A DNA stretch of 34,927 nucleotides from Candidatus Omnitrophota bacterium. GTDB taxonomy: Bacteria; Omnitrophota; JACPQZ01. The stretch covers positions 1 to 34,927 of the forward strand of contig JACPQZ010000057.1 in assembly GCA_016190205.1 (NCBI GenBank). Direction: 5' to 3'. Shown here piece by piece: positions 7,908 to 16,891 of this stretch. The position numbers and the translations under genes are program-made. Within the stretch, counting starts at the first letter, position 1; the number at the start of each line of letters is the position of its first letter. Under the pieces are notes generated by a model. The model had not been told where the DNA came from and searched no databases. It saw only the letters and a list, made by a program, of their open reading frames with translations.

Positions 7908-7916
7908 AGATGAGGT

Positions 7917-8282
7917 ATGGCAGGAGAAGAGTTAGAGTTTATTTGTAAGGCCGACGAGGTCAAGGAGCGCGCGAGCGTTAAGTTCGCTTTTAGGCAGGGG
8001 GAGCTTGAGATCGAGGGTTTTTTAATCCGCATGGACGGCAAGTTCTACGCCTACGTCAACGAGTGCGCGCATCTCCCCATGAGCATGGACTGGGGAGACA
8101 ACGACTTTTTTACCCAGGATGGGGGCCGGCTCATGTGCAAGACCCACGGGGCGGTGTATGTTCCCGAGACGGGCCTGTGCGTGGACGGGCCCTGCCCCGG
8201 CCGCTCGCTCGTTCCCATTCCCATTGAAGTCAAGGACGGCTCCATTTGGCGCATCAAGAGGAGGATCCCGCGGGACATATGA
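7917..8282 (+). CDS. Rieske [2Fe-2S] domain protein
   Basis: This is a small soluble protein of 121 residues with a complete Rieske cluster site: C50-A-H52 in NECAHLP and C74-x2-H77 in MCKTHGA, the two Cys/His pairs that bind [2Fe-2S]. GLCVDGPCPGRSL supplies the following loop with the usual Gly-Pro. Such stand-alone ferredoxins pass electrons to oxygenases or reductases or act as assembly or redox factors; the partner is not evident here. A longer spacing than usual (21 residues between the pairs) includes an acidic insertion, MDWGDNDFFTQDGG. The start at 7917 lies 9 bases after an extended -10 box. Its stop overlaps the NUDIX gene start in an ATGA, so the two are translationally coupled. 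Confidence 0.85.
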   Translation: MAGEELEFICKADEVKERASVKFAFRQGELEIEGFLIRMDGKFYAYVNECAHLPMSMDWGDNDFFTQDGGRLMCKTHGAVYVPETGLCVDGPCPGRSLVPIPIEVKDGSIWRIKRRIPRDI

Positions 8283-8722
8283 AGCAGAGTGAAGAGGGCG
8301 CGAAGACCGACAAGAAAAAGAAGCGATTTATCGAAGCCTGCTGTGCCGTAATCGAGCGTGACGGAAAGATCCTCATCACCCAGCGCAAGGCCGACGACAC
8401 CATGGGGCTTCACTGGGAATTTCCGGGCGGCAAGATCGAGCCGGGGGAAAGTCTGGAATCCTGCCTCGTGCGGGAGATCGAGGAGGAGATCAATATCGTT
8501 ATCCGGGTTCGGGATTTTTTCAAGATGATCGAATATGAGTATGCCGAGTTCCGCATCCGGCTTCACTTTTTCCGCTGTGCGCTGGTGTCGGGAGAGGCCG
8601 AGGCGGTGGATTGCAAAGAAGTCCGCTGGGTGAAACCCTCAGAGCTTACCCAGTACCGGTTTCCGCCCGCCTCAAGCCCCATCGTAAGCGAACTCATGAG
8701 AACCGGCAGTGAAACTTTTTAG
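8279..8722 (+). CDS. NUDIX hydrolase, MutT/8-oxo-dGTP diphosphatase-like
   Basis: The NUDIX box is GGKIEPGESLESCLVREIEE (Gx5Ex7REUxEExGU with the last Gly replaced by Asn), near residues 44-66. Before it come CCAVIERDGKILITQRK and HWEFPGGK, the layout of MutT-type enzymes that hydrolyse oxidised dGTP to the monophosphate. The C-terminal VRWVKPSEL also fits MutT. The ORF track starts at 8246, but the ATG at 8279 overlaps the Rieske stop (ATGA) and gives a normal-length protein of 147 residues starting MKQSEEGAKTDKKKKR, a lysine-rich tail before the domain. MutT is the best guess; other NUDIX substrates are possible. Confidence 0.88.
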   Translation: MKQSEEGAKTDKKKKRFIEACCAVIERDGKILITQRKADDTMGLHWEFPGGKIEPGESLESCLVREIEEEINIVIRVRDFFKMIEYEYAEFRIRLHFFRCALVSGEAEAVDCKEVRWVKPSELTQYRFPPASSPIVSELMRTGSETF

Positions 8723-8735
8723 CTGACCTAAGACT

Positions 8736-9452
8736 GTGCGACGGGCCCTTTACTTACTGTTGCTCGATCTCTTGTGGCTTTTGGGAGCCGTCGTCGTTTA
8801 CGGCGCGCCCCTTAAGCTTGCCCTTGCCGCCGGGGCCTTGCTAGCCTCGCACGGTCCGCGCGTTTGGGCCCCTGCCCTGGGTTGTCTTGCCGGGTTTTTT
8901 GTATTTCTCGTTTCCCTTATTTTGGTAGTTGGGGTTTTCCGTCTCATCCTGCCTTCTGTTCCGACCGGTACTTATCCTATGCGCTCTGTGAAAGCCCTCC
9001 GGTTTTACCTTCAGCATGGTTTGAAGGGCTACATCAGCTCCACATTTTTGATCCGGGTCATTCATCACCTATCTATATTTAGAACTCTCTACTATTGGGT
9101 CATGGGGGCGAAGTACAGCCCCTCCGCGTTCGTGGGTCTGGATGCCGAGCTCCACGACCCGAGCCTTATTGAAGTTGGGGACAGGGTGTTTATTGGGGAA
9201 GGTGCGCATATCTACGGACATATGGTGATGGATGGGAGACTGCATGTGGCCAAAGTCAGGATTGGCCCAAAGGCGATGGTCGGGGCTCATACCTTGGTAG
9301 GTCCGGGGGTCGAAATGGGAGAGGGAGCCCAGGTGGCCGCATGCTCTGCTGTCCCAGCCGGCACCCGGATTGGGCCGGGGGAACTCTGGCTCGGCTCACC
9401 AGCCAAGAAAGTGAAAAGGCTTGGAGGTATCCGGGGTCAGGTCTTGCAATGA
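8736..9452 (+). CDS. Membrane-anchored hexapeptide-repeat acyltransferase
   Basis: The 238-residue protein has two hydrophobic helices at the N-terminus (about residues 4-22 and 44-72). A linker (KALRFYLQHGLKGY) and a C-terminal left-handed beta-helix follow, with hexapeptide-type repeats such as IEVGDRVFIGEGAHIYG, VRIGPKAMVGAHTLVGPG and VEMGEGAQVAACSAVPAG, ending in LWLGSPAKKVKRL, the typical end of this family. It resembles the terminal domains of exported-metabolite or polysaccharide acyltransferases; the acceptor is unknown. The start is a GTG at 8736, 13 bases after the NUDIX stop, with only a weak ribosome site. The last codons (GQVLQ and stop) lie in the 9433-9505 palindromic element, so the C-terminus has been rewritten by its insertion. 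Confidence 0.8.
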   Translation: MRRALYLLLLDLLWLLGAVVVYGAPLKLALAAGALLASHGPRVWAPALGCLAGFFVFLVSLILVVGVFRLILPSVPTGTYPMRSVKALRFYLQHGLKGYISSTFLIRVIHHLSIFRTLYYWVMGAKYSPSAFVGLDAELHDPSLIEVGDRVFIGEGAHIYGHMVMDGRLHVAKVRIGPKAMVGAHTLVGPGVEMGEGAQVAACSAVPAGTRIGPGELWLGSPAKKVKRLGGIRGQVLQ

Positions 9453-9505
9453 TGCATTGTGTTATGGATCTCGAAGGCAAATGTGATATTGCAAGACCTG
9501 ACCCC
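9433..9505. mobile_element. 73-bp palindromic MITE-like element between convergent genes
   Basis: GGGGTCAGGTCTTGCAAT (9433-9450) is the exact reverse complement of 9488-9505, around a 37-base centre. From memory, GGGGTCAGGTCTTG-type termini recur as interspersed palindromes in many bacteria near REP-associated tyrosine (Y1) transposases; no transposase is present here, so it would be moved in trans. The right end abuts the typA stop codon exactly and the left end supplies the acyltransferase stop. The hairpin may double as a bidirectional terminator. Confidence 0.7.
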
Positions 9506-11293
9506 CTAAGAGCTTTTTCGGAGGCGGATGTGCTTGGTGGTGATCTCAACGAGCTCATCCTCTTCGATGAACTCGAGCGCGAATTCAAGCGTCATCTCCC
9601 GGGGCGGGATGAGATGTATCGCTTCATCTGAACCCGAGGAGCGCATGTTTGTGAGCTTTTTTTCGCGGCTCGCGTTGACGACCAGATCGGGGCCTTTATT
9701 GTTCACGCCCACGATCATCCCCGGGTAAAGCTCATCGCCCGGGTGGGAGAAAATCTCGCCGCGGTCCTGCAGACGCCAAAGCGCATACGCCACCGCCGTC
9801 CCCGCCGTTTGTGAAACGAGAACTCCTAGCTTGCGCTTGGGCAGTTCCCCCATGTATTTTTGGTAGTCGTAAAAATTTTGATACATCGTACCGGTGCCCC
9901 TCGTCATGAGCAGGAGGTCGCTCCTGAAGCCCAAGAGGCCCCGGGAGGGAATCAGAAACTCCATGCGGGTGGTTCCCACGCTCGTCGTCGTCATGTTTTT
10001 CATTTCAGCCTTGCGCATGCCCAGGGCTTCTATCACGGCGCCTTTATAAGCGGGATCCGTTTCGACGACGAGTTCTTCAACCGGCTCCATCTTTTCGCCG
10101 CCTTCCGTTTTGAGAATGACCTCCGGTTTTGACACCTCCAACTCATAGCCTTCGCGGCGCATGGTCTCGATTAAAATAGAGAGGTGGAGCTCCCCGCGCC
10201 CGGAAACCTTGAATCGCTCCTGACCCTCGACTTCCTCGACGCGGATTCCCACATTCATCATGGCCTCGTGCGTAAGCCGTTCGCGGATATGCCGGGAGGT
10301 GAGAAAACGGCCTCCATCTTTTCCCGCAAGAGGGCTTGTATTGTGGGCAAAGTACATGGAGATGGTAGGCTCGTCTATTTTGACGGCCTGAACCGCCACG
10401 GGCCTTTCGGGATCCGCCAGGGTGTCGGCCACGCGCACTTCGGAAAACCCGCTCAAGGACGCGATGTCGCCCGCTTCGGCCGATACCGCTTCGATCCGTG
10501 AGAGGCCGCGGTATTTTAATATCTTGGTGACCTTGGCCTCGTCCCTGCCGCCGTCGCGTTTAACAACGGCCAGCAAGTCTCCCACCCTGACCTTGCCGTG
10601 AAAGATGCGCCCGGTCGCGATGCGCCCCATATAGGAATCATAATCCAGCATGGTCACCAGCATTTGAAAGGGGAGATCGGGATCGGCCACGGGGGGGAGG
10701 ACCCGGTGGAGAATCGTGTCCAGGAGCGGTTTCATGCTGTCTGTGGGCTCATCCAAGTCCAACGCGGCCCATCCTTCCTTGGCCGAGGCAAAGACGATGG
10801 GAAAATCCAACTGCTCATCCGTGGCATTGAGTTCACAGAAAAGGTCAAACGTCTTGTCGACCACTTCTTGAGGCCGGGCATGGGTCCGGTCGATCTTGTT
10901 GACGACGAGAATAGGCTTTAAATGCAGTTCAAGCGATTTGCGAAGCACGAATTTGGTTTGGGGCATGGGTCCGTCAAAGGCATCCACCAAGAGCAGGACG
11001 CCGTCGACCATCTTGAGAATGCGCTCTACCTCGCTTCCAAAATCAGCGTGGCCGGGCGTGTCGACGATATTGAACAGCGTGTCCTTGTAGATAAAGGAGG
11101 CGTTCTTGGAAAATATCGTGATGCCGCGCTCCTTCTCGATGGGATTGGAATCCATGACGGTCACTTCGCCGTCTTTAAACTTATGGGCGCCCGTCTGCTT
11201 TAAGAGGGCGTCAACCAGGGTCGTCTTGCCATGATCGACGTGCGCGACGATGGCGATGTTACGGACGTCCTTGCGTCTTTTCAGGGATGGCAT
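9506..11293 (-). CDS. typA: Ribosome-associated GTPase TypA/BipA
   Basis: TypA is a translation-factor GTPase acting in 50S subunit assembly and stress adaptation. The 595-residue protein has [19 protein letters not shown] (G1), [13 protein letters not shown] (G2), [14 protein letters not shown] (G3), VVNKIDR (G4) and FASAKEGWA (G5). Domain II, EF-G-like domains III and V, and the TypA-specific C-terminal domain follow, with [20 protein letters not shown] and [20 protein letters not shown]. Length and ending (KHIRLRK) are standard. The start at 11293 is 5 bases after the RND gene stop and lacks a clear ribosome site, so it probably depends on coupling to the upstream gene. Confidence 0.96.
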   Translation of the reverse strand: MPSLKRRKDVRNIAIVAHVDHGKTTLVDALLKQTGAHKFKDGEVTVMDSNPIEKERGITIFSKNASFIYKDTLFNIVDTPGHADFGSEVERILKMVDGVLLLVDAFDGPMPQTKFVLRKSLELHLKPILVVNKIDRTHARPQEVVDKTFDLFCELNATDEQLDFPIVFASAKEGWAALDLDEPTDSMKPLLDTILHRVLPPVADPDLPFQMLVTMLDYDSYMGRIATGRIFHGKVRVGDLLAVVKRDGGRDEAKVTKILKYRGLSRIEAVSAEAGDIASLSGFSEVRVADTLADPERPVAVQAVKIDEPTISMYFAHNTSPLAGKDGGRFLTSRHIRERLTHEAMMNVGIRVEEVEGQERFKVSGRGELHLSILIETMRREGYELEVSKPEVILKTEGGEKMEPVEELVVETDPAYKGAVIEALGMRKAEMKNMTTTSVGTTRMEFLIPSRGLLGFRSDLLLMTRGTGTMYQNFYDYQKYMGELPKRKLGVLVSQTAGTAVAYALWRLQDRGEIFSHPGDELYPGMIVGVNNKGPDLVVNASREKKLTNMRSSGSDEAIHLIPPREMTLEFALEFIEEDELVEITTKHIRLRKSS

Positions 11294-11298
11294 ATCGG

Positions 11299-14200
11299 CT
11301 ACACGCTTTGAAAGAGGCGGCGCACGCTTGTAAGGGCCGATTCCTTAAGGGAGTAGAGACAGGGGACGACGAGCAAGGTGAGGGTGGTTGAGAAGATGAT
11401 TCCCCAGCTAATCGCGAGCGCCGCGGGGGCCACGAAGGGGTCGGGATTCTTCGTTCCCCAGCCATAGGCCACAGGCATGAGGCCCGCCGCTGTGGTGAGG
11501 GTGGTGAGGAGCACCGGCCGCAGTCTCTTGCGGCAGGCGTCTACAATGGCTTCAAAGATTTCGAGCCCCGCCGCCCGCCTTTGCTGGATAAAGCTCACGA
11601 GCACGATGGCATCGTTTACCGCGACCCCGGCAAGTCCGATTGTTCCCAGGATGGCCATAAAGTTGAGCGGCTCGCCGTGCGCTAAGAACGCGATGACGAC
11701 CCCCATGACGCCAAAGGGAATGGATGCCATGACGATCACGGCGTCTGTCACGGAACGGAATTGGGCGGCCAAGGTAATAAAGATCAGGAACCCCGAAATC
11801 CAGAATGCCCGGAAAAGGCTCGACAAAGATTCCCGTGTTCTCTCCGCCTCGCCGCCGTATTTAACCGTGTAGCCGCTAAAGCCCTCGGGAAGCGACTTAA
11901 ACGCCTGCATGAGCCGGGCATTGGCCTCCTGGGATGTAACCCTTTTTTCGTCCACTCCCGCTGTGACGGTCACGGCGCGCTTTCCGTCCAGGTGTTTGAT
12001 GAAGTTGATTCCACCGGCCTCTTCCAGATGGGCGACCTCCCGTAAAGGAATAAGATTTCCTCGCGGGTTGGGGATAAGGAGCTGGTTAAAAGACTCCCGC
12101 GTCTTTCGTTCTTCTTCGGGCAGGCGTACCACAACGTCGATCTCCTCCTCCACGTCGCCGGTTTTGATGGTCGTGGCGACCCCGCCCTCAAAGGCGTTTC
12201 GGACAGCTGTCGCGATTCGGCGCGTGGTAAGCCCTGCCTGCGTGGCCGCGTTTGCATCGACGGAGACCCTAAGCTCCTCTTTCCCTTCCTCAAAATCATC
12301 TTTGATATCCGTCACTCCCTCTATCTTGGCGAGCTCCGTCTTGAAAACTCCCGCGAGGTCAAGGAGCTTTTCGAAATCATCCCCCCGCAGTGTGACCTCC
12401 ACGGCCTTGCCGGAGGGGGGGCCCGGGCGGCGCGTGTCCAGGACGATCGAATCGAATCCCGGCACGCCTTTTACCCCCTCTCTTAGAGCCGCGACGATCT
12501 CTTCCGTAGAGCGCTTTCTTTCTTTGCTGGGAGTAAGATAAATCTGAATTTGTCCCAGGTGGCTTCCCCGGTTCGTGGCGGGGCGGCTGGGGTCTTCAAG
12601 CTGTTTTCCGACTGCCGTGATGTAGTTTTCGAGCTCTTCCTCCTTGAGACCATCCACGATCTTTTCAAGCGGACCGAAGAGCGCCTCGGTTTTTTCAAGC
12701 CCCGTCCCCAGAGGCGCATCGGCGCGGATAAAGAGTTGTTCTATGCCACGGGAGGGGAAAAGGATGAATTTTAGTCCGAAGATGCGGCAGGCGAGGAACA
12801 GAAGCGGCACGGCCAGGACGAGGGCAGCCACCACGCGAAATCTGTGACTTAAGACGTGTGCGATGGTAGCTGCGTACATCCGGTCGAGTGCCTTGAACCA
12901 ATGGGTTTCGGATCTTGTCTTGGGATGGTCGTGCGCCCCCGGGCGGTGTTTGACGAAATCTGCGATATGGACGGGGAGCACCAGGACCGCCTCGGAGAGC
13001 GAGGCCGTCATCGCGATCATGGCGACGATCGAGATCTCGCGAACGTACTTTCCGATAATTCCGGTCATGAAAGAAAGCGCGAGAAAGGCCCAAATGGTGG
13101 TGAGTACGGTGGCTGTAACGGGGACAAGAACCTCCTGGGTTCCCAGGACCGCGGCGCGCTTGGGGTCCTCGCCCCGCTCGATGTGGGTATAGATGTTTTC
13201 CCCGATCACGATGGAGTCGTCGACGATTAGACCCAGCACCATGATGAGCCCGAACATGCTGATAAGATTTAAGTTGATCCCGCACGAGTGCATGACGATG
13301 AGCGTGAGAAACATGGCGAAGGGAATCCCGGCCGCGGTCATGAGGGCGACGGGCAGGCTTAGAAAAGCGATGAGCGATCCAACCACAAGGACGGCGCCAA
13401 AGATTCCGTTCGTGGTCAGGACATTGAGTCTGCGCTTGACGAAAAAGGAGATGTCGTCGATGAAGGCGGCCTTGATCTCGGGATGTTCCTTCTGATATGT
13501 TTGAGTGAGTTTCTTGACCCGGTCGACGATCTTGATGACGTCTCCGGCCCGTTTCTTGATCACGATGAGATTAATGGCCCGCTCACCGTTGGTGCGCTCG
13601 ATCGTGGCTTCCTCCTCAAAGGTGTCGCTCACTTGAGCCACGTCGCGCACGCGCACCCAATTGCCCTGGTCGTTCGCGCGGATCACGATATCCCGCACCT
13701 CTTCGGCTGTCTCGAATTCGCCCAGGGTGCGGATCAAGTACTCCCGGGCGGGGGTTTTGAGCGTTCCCCCGGGGAGATTTAAGTTTTTCTCGCTCACGGC
13801 CTGGATCACCTCTTCCAAGGAAAGGTGCCATTCGGCGAGTTTTGTGGTGTCGACTTCTATGGCGATCTCCTGCTCGCGCCAGCCGCGCCGCTCCACCTTG
13901 CTCACGTGCGGGATATCTTCAAGCTGGCTGCGCAGGGCCCGGGCGTGCTCTCTGAGCTCGCGCTCCGGCAAATCGGCCGTCAAGGACACTTCGATGACCG
14001 GCTGATCCTGGGTCCGCAGCTCCTCCACAAGGGGCTCATCCTCGAGGTCTGCGGGAAAGTCCTCCACACGGTCCACGGCCCTTTGAATGTCGTTTACCAC
14101 CTGCATCTTGTTCTTTACGTTGGGGTCGAGTTGTATCACGATGATGGACTGGCCCTCGGTGGAGATTGAGGTGATCTCGTCGATGTCGTCCACCTCTTTG

Positions 14201-14412
14201 AGTTCCTTTTCGATGGGGATGGTGACGTGCTTTTCCATGTCCTGCGGGGTGGCGCCGGGGAAGGCGGTTTGCACGGTCACGACGTCAAAGGTGACGTTCG
14301 GAAAGGCCTCGCGGTTTATTCTAAAAAGCGTGGAGAATCCCACGACGATGACAAAGAGGCTCACCAGGTTGACGAGGAGGGAGTGTCGAATGCTGAATTC
14401 AGCGAGACGCAT
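11299..14412 (-). CDS. RND-family efflux permease (AcrB/MdtB-like)
   Basis: This is an inner-membrane proton-driven transporter subunit of a tripartite efflux system. The protein of about 1037 residues has the RND plan: a first transmembrane helix (SLLVNLVSLFVIVVGF), a periplasmic porter loop starting AFPGATPQDMEKHV, helices 2-6 with MFGLIMVLGLIVDDSIVIGE carrying the paired acidic residues of the proton relay, a second periplasmic loop, and helices 8-12 with GTIGLAGVAVNDAIVLV. The ORF track starts at 14466, but the ATG at 14412 (MRLAEFSIRHSLL) places the first helix normally and overlaps the tolC stop by 14 bases. No periplasmic adaptor gene accompanies it; one must be encoded elsewhere. Substrate unknown. 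Confidence 0.93.
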   Translation of the reverse strand: MRLAEFSIRHSLLVNLVSLFVIVVGFSTLFRINREAFPNVTFDVVTVQTAFPGATPQDMEKHVTIPIEKELKEVDDIDEITSISTEGQSIIVIQLDPNVKNKMQVVNDIQRAVDRVEDFPADLEDEPLVEELRTQDQPVIEVSLTADLPERELREHARALRSQLEDIPHVSKVERRGWREQEIAIEVDTTKLAEWHLSLEEVIQAVSEKNLNLPGGTLKTPAREYLIRTLGEFETAEEVRDIVIRANDQGNWVRVRDVAQVSDTFEEEATIERTNGERAINLIVIKKRAGDVIKIVDRVKKLTQTYQKEHPEIKAAFIDDISFFVKRRLNVLTTNGIFGAVLVVGSLIAFLSLPVALMTAAGIPFAMFLTLIVMHSCGINLNLISMFGLIMVLGLIVDDSIVIGENIYTHIERGEDPKRAAVLGTQEVLVPVTATVLTTIWAFLALSFMTGIIGKYVREISIVAMIAMTASLSEAVLVLPVHIADFVKHRPGAHDHPKTRSETHWFKALDRMYAATIAHVLSHRFRVVAALVLAVPLLFLACRIFGLKFILFPSRGIEQLFIRADAPLGTGLEKTEALFGPLEKIVDGLKEEELENYITAVGKQLEDPSRPATNRGSHLGQIQIYLTPSKERKRSTEEIVAALREGVKGVPGFDSIVLDTRRPGPPSGKAVEVTLRGDDFEKLLDLAGVFKTELAKIEGVTDIKDDFEEGKEELRVSVDANAATQAGLTTRRIATAVRNAFEGGVATTIKTGDVEEEIDVVVRLPEEERKTRESFNQLLIPNPRGNLIPLREVAHLEEAGGINFIKHLDGKRAVTVTAGVDEKRVTSQEANARLMQAFKSLPEGFSGYTVKYGGEAERTRESLSSLFRAFWISGFLIFITLAAQFRSVTDAVIVMASIPFGVMGVVIAFLAHGEPLNFMAILGTIGLAGVAVNDAIVLVSFIQQRRAAGLEIFEAIVDACRKRLRPVLLTTLTTAAGLMPVAYGWGTKNPDPFVAPAALAISWGIIFSTTLTLLVVPCLYSLKESALTSVRRLFQSV

Positions 14413-15880
14413 CCAGTCGCTTCTCGTATTTTTTGAGGAGGGTATTTTGGGCGCGGGAAAGCTCAATCAGCGCCTTTTTGTGGTCAATCGCAGCATCCAG
14501 GTCGGCCTCCGACGCATCCAAAACGTCCCGCTGAAAACGGATGATGGTGTCGGAATCCGAGCGGCCGTAGGAAAACTTCTTTTCCTCCTCGGCCAACTTC
14601 TCTTTTTGGAGCGATTCGATGGCGAGGCGTTTATCCGCCTGGACCGCCGCCAAGTTTACGTCGCGCACCCGGCTTTCGACTTCGGTTACAATTTTGAGCT
14701 CAGTCTGCTGGAACTCGAGGATTGCGCGCGCCTTTTCGAATTTGGCCCGGGCGTGTTCCGCGTTTTCCTCGCTGCGCTCAAGCGGGAAACTTGCGCTTAC
14801 TCCAACGAAATAGGTGGGGTTATCGCCCGCGTAAGACTCGCCTACAGCATCCTCCCAGTGCCGGTCGAGGCCGTTTCCGGTCAAGGTCGCCTCGAGGTCC
14901 AGCTGGGGCCAGCGCTCATTCCGCTTCATCGTGAGCTGGACCTCTTTCTCATCGATCTCCAGTTTTGCCTTTTGGTAGTCCCGGCGCGCGGATAGAGCCG
15001 TCACGAGGCTTTGGTCGAGATAGGCGACCTCTTTCTCAAAGGCGGGGGACTCGGTGGGGAGGATGCGCTCCTGGCCCGCCCAATTGAGCTTAAGCCTCAA
15101 CTCGTTCGAGGCGGACTGAAAGGAGTTTTCCGCTATGAGCACCTCGATCTCGCGCTGTTTGACGTTTGCCTCGGCGGCCAAAAGGTCCGGCTTTTCGATG
15201 AGGCCGGTTTGGATGCGCTCGCGGTTTATGTTTAAGAAGCGCTGGGCATCTTGGAGCGCGCGCGTCTTAATCTCAACGCGCTCGTGCTCGCGTACGAGCT
15301 CCCAGTAGGCCTCCTCGCAGGCGGCGAGGATTTCTTCAATGCGGTCCTGCGTATCTAAGTCAAACTGCTCGATGTCGACGCGGGTCATCTCGACCTCGGA
15401 GCGGTCGACGATCCCGGCCCAGTTCTTTAGGAGCGGCTGGGTGAGGGAGACCTCCACATCGGTATCGAAATGAGGGTTGACGGATGTAAAGGTGGAGTTC
15501 GTGGCGTTACGCTGGTTTAAAAAGCTCATGGCGAGCGTGGTCCCAAAACGAAGCAGGCGCTTTAAGGCGAAATTCAAGCGGGTCGTATCGGTCTTGGTGC
15601 CCACCACAACGCTCGATTTTTCAGCCTCGTCCTGCTCGAAATCGGCCTCAATATCCAGATCGGTGTCGTAACGGGCGAGCGCGGAGGGAAGGTCTGTTTC
15701 CTTGATGGAGAGGTCGAGTTGGGCGATCTGGATTTCGAGATTGTTCTGCCAGGCCAGCCGCAGGGCTTCATCCAGGGAAAGAAACGTCACCCCTTGGGCA
15801 AGCTGCGCATGGGAAGATGAAACAGCCAAGGGAGATAGGACAAGTCCCATGCACAAAAGTAGTGAAATGTAGGCGCGCAC
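14399..15880 (-). CDS. TolC-like outer membrane efflux channel (OEP family)
   Basis: The 493-residue protein has a signal peptide (about residues 1-25, cleavage after SSSHA) and then the OEP repeat structure: LSLDEALRLAWQNNLEIQIAQLDL in the first repeat, and long amphipathic coiled-coil helices such as ELVREHERVEIKTRALQDAQ and ARAKFEKARAILEFQQTELK. LVTALSARRDYQKAKLEID marks the second repeat. Such trimers span the outer membrane and extend a periplasmic tunnel to an RND or other pump. It starts with GTG at 15880, 10 bases after the transketolase stop, without a clear ribosome site; the downstream RND gene overlaps its 3' end. Lipidation is not indicated because no Cys follows the signal peptide. 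Confidence 0.9.
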   Translation of the reverse strand: MRAYISLLLCMGLVLSPLAVSSSHAQLAQGVTFLSLDEALRLAWQNNLEIQIAQLDLSIKETDLPSALARYDTDLDIEADFEQDEAEKSSVVVGTKTDTTRLNFALKRLLRFGTTLAMSFLNQRNATNSTFTSVNPHFDTDVEVSLTQPLLKNWAGIVDRSEVEMTRVDIEQFDLDTQDRIEEILAACEEAYWELVREHERVEIKTRALQDAQRFLNINRERIQTGLIEKPDLLAAEANVKQREIEVLIAENSFQSASNELRLKLNWAGQERILPTESPAFEKEVAYLDQSLVTALSARRDYQKAKLEIDEKEVQLTMKRNERWPQLDLEATLTGNGLDRHWEDAVGESYAGDNPTYFVGVSASFPLERSEENAEHARAKFEKARAILEFQQTELKIVTEVESRVRDVNLAAVQADKRLAIESLQKEKLAEEEKKFSYGRSDSDTIIRFQRDVLDASEADLDAAIDHKKALIELSRAQNTLLKKYEKRLDASR

Positions 15881-15890
15881 GGGATATACG

Positions 15891-16823
15891 TTACACCAAG
15901 CGCTTTAGAAACTCAAGAACCTGGTCGGCAATGCGGCGGGAAGATAGGCCGTGTTTTTCCAAGAGCTCATCGGTCTCGCCGGATTCTCCGAAGTCGGTGA
16001 GGCCTATGCGCTTGATGGGTACGGGGTTTGTTTCAGAAAGGGCTTCTGCGACCGCGCCCCCCAACCCTCCGTAGATCGTGTGGTCTTCGATCGTCACGAG
16101 GCGGCGGGTTTTGCGGGCGGCCTCGGCGAGGAGCTCGGTATCGATGGGCTTTAAGGTGTGGATGTTGATGACCTGGGCGGATTTTCCTGCTTGGGCCAAG
16201 GCTTCGGCTGCGTCCAGGGCAGGTTTGACTGTACCGCCGGATGCAACGAGGGTCACATCTTTTCCCTCGCTCAGGATCACGCCCTTCCCCGGGATAAAAC
16301 GGTAGCTGTCCTTATTTACGGGGTGGAGATTGTGGCGTGTAAGGCGCATATAGGACGGTCCCTTGTGACTTGTCAGGTATTGGGTGGCCGCCTTGGTTTC
16401 GATTTCATCGGCCGGCTGGAGCACGAGCATGTGGGGCAGCGAGCGCATGAGGGCGAGGTCTTCCAAGCCCTGCTGGCTGTAGCCGTCGGCCCCGACCGCA
16501 ATGCCGCCATGCGTTCCAATGACATGCACGGCGGCGCGGGAGTAACACAGGGAGACCTTGATCTGATCAAAGCGGCCCGTGATGAAGCAGGCAAAACTAC
16601 AGACAAACGGGACCTTGCCTGCAAGGGCGAGACCCACGCCTGCCCCGATCATATTGGCCTCGGCGATCCCGAATTCAAAGGCCCGTTCCGGAAATTTCTT
16701 GGCGAAGGCCCCGGTCTTGGTGGATTCCCTTAGATCGGCGTCCAGGACGACGATGTTGGTGTTTTTCGCCCCCAGCTCCTCGATGGCTTCGCCAAACGCG
16801 GCTCGGGAGGCCTTGGGCTTCAT
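15891..16823 (-). CDS. Transketolase, C-terminal subunit (pyrimidine and C-terminal domains)
   Basis: This is the second half of a two-gene transketolase, the enzyme that moves two-carbon units between sugar phosphates. It shows NIVVLDADLRESTKT, RAFEFGIAEANMIGAGVGLA (with the conserved catalytic-region Glu), VHVIGTHGGIAVGADGYSQQ, and the C-terminal domain VASGGTVKPALDAAE with TIEDHTIYGGLGGAVAE. The ORF track starts at 16859, but the first 12 residues (MGRRMWDVGRET) are translated heptamer repeat; the ATG at 16823 is a better start (311 residues). The gap of 52 bases to the N-terminal half is filled by that repeat. A specific dihydroxyacetone or other synthase role is possible but less likely. 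Confidence 0.92.
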   Translation of the reverse strand: MKPKASRAAFGEAIEELGAKNTNIVVLDADLRESTKTGAFAKKFPERAFEFGIAEANMIGAGVGLALAGKVPFVCSFACFITGRFDQIKVSLCYSRAAVHVIGTHGGIAVGADGYSQQGLEDLALMRSLPHMLVLQPADEIETKAATQYLTSHKGPSYMRLTRHNLHPVNKDSYRFIPGKGVILSEGKDVTLVASGGTVKPALDAAEALAQAGKSAQVINIHTLKPIDTELLAEAARKTRRLVTIEDHTIYGGLGGAVAEALSETNPVPIKRIGLTDFGESGETDELLEKHGLSSRRIADQVLEFLKRLV

Positions 16824-16835
16824 CGTCTCACGCCC

Positions 16836-16891
16836 TACGTCCCACATCCGACGTCCCACGTTCCTCCCTCCTCCCTCATCCTTCCTCCTTC
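16836..16891. repeat. Eight-unit degenerate heptamer array between transketolase halves
   Basis: Read on the plus strand in 7s: TACGTCC, CACATCC, GACGTCC, CACGTTC, CTCCCTC, CTCCCTC, ATCCTTC, CTCCTTC. The period is unbroken for 56 bases while the sequence drifts. The array includes the stop codon and last codons of the N-terminal subunit gene. Confidence 0.8.

Larger units (their letters stand above)
7309..7916. other. Gene-free 608-bp region rich in inverted repeats
   Basis: Frames in this stretch (such as 7217-7906 plus and 7382-7570 minus) are rich in Arg, Pro and Ala, show no recognisable motif and run through inverted repeats, so I treat them as non-coding. It contains a 13-bp inverted repeat (7446-7458 with 7492-7504), a 34-bp sequence repeated at 17784-17817, a nested multi-stem structure (7626-7790), a strong hairpin (7846-7878), and an extended -10 promoter for the Rieske gene. 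It separates the divergent ygfA and Rieske genes. Confidence 0.6.

Noticed and set aside
16836-16891. CRISPR array
   Set aside because: Units are 7 bp with no spacers, and no cas genes are in the window.
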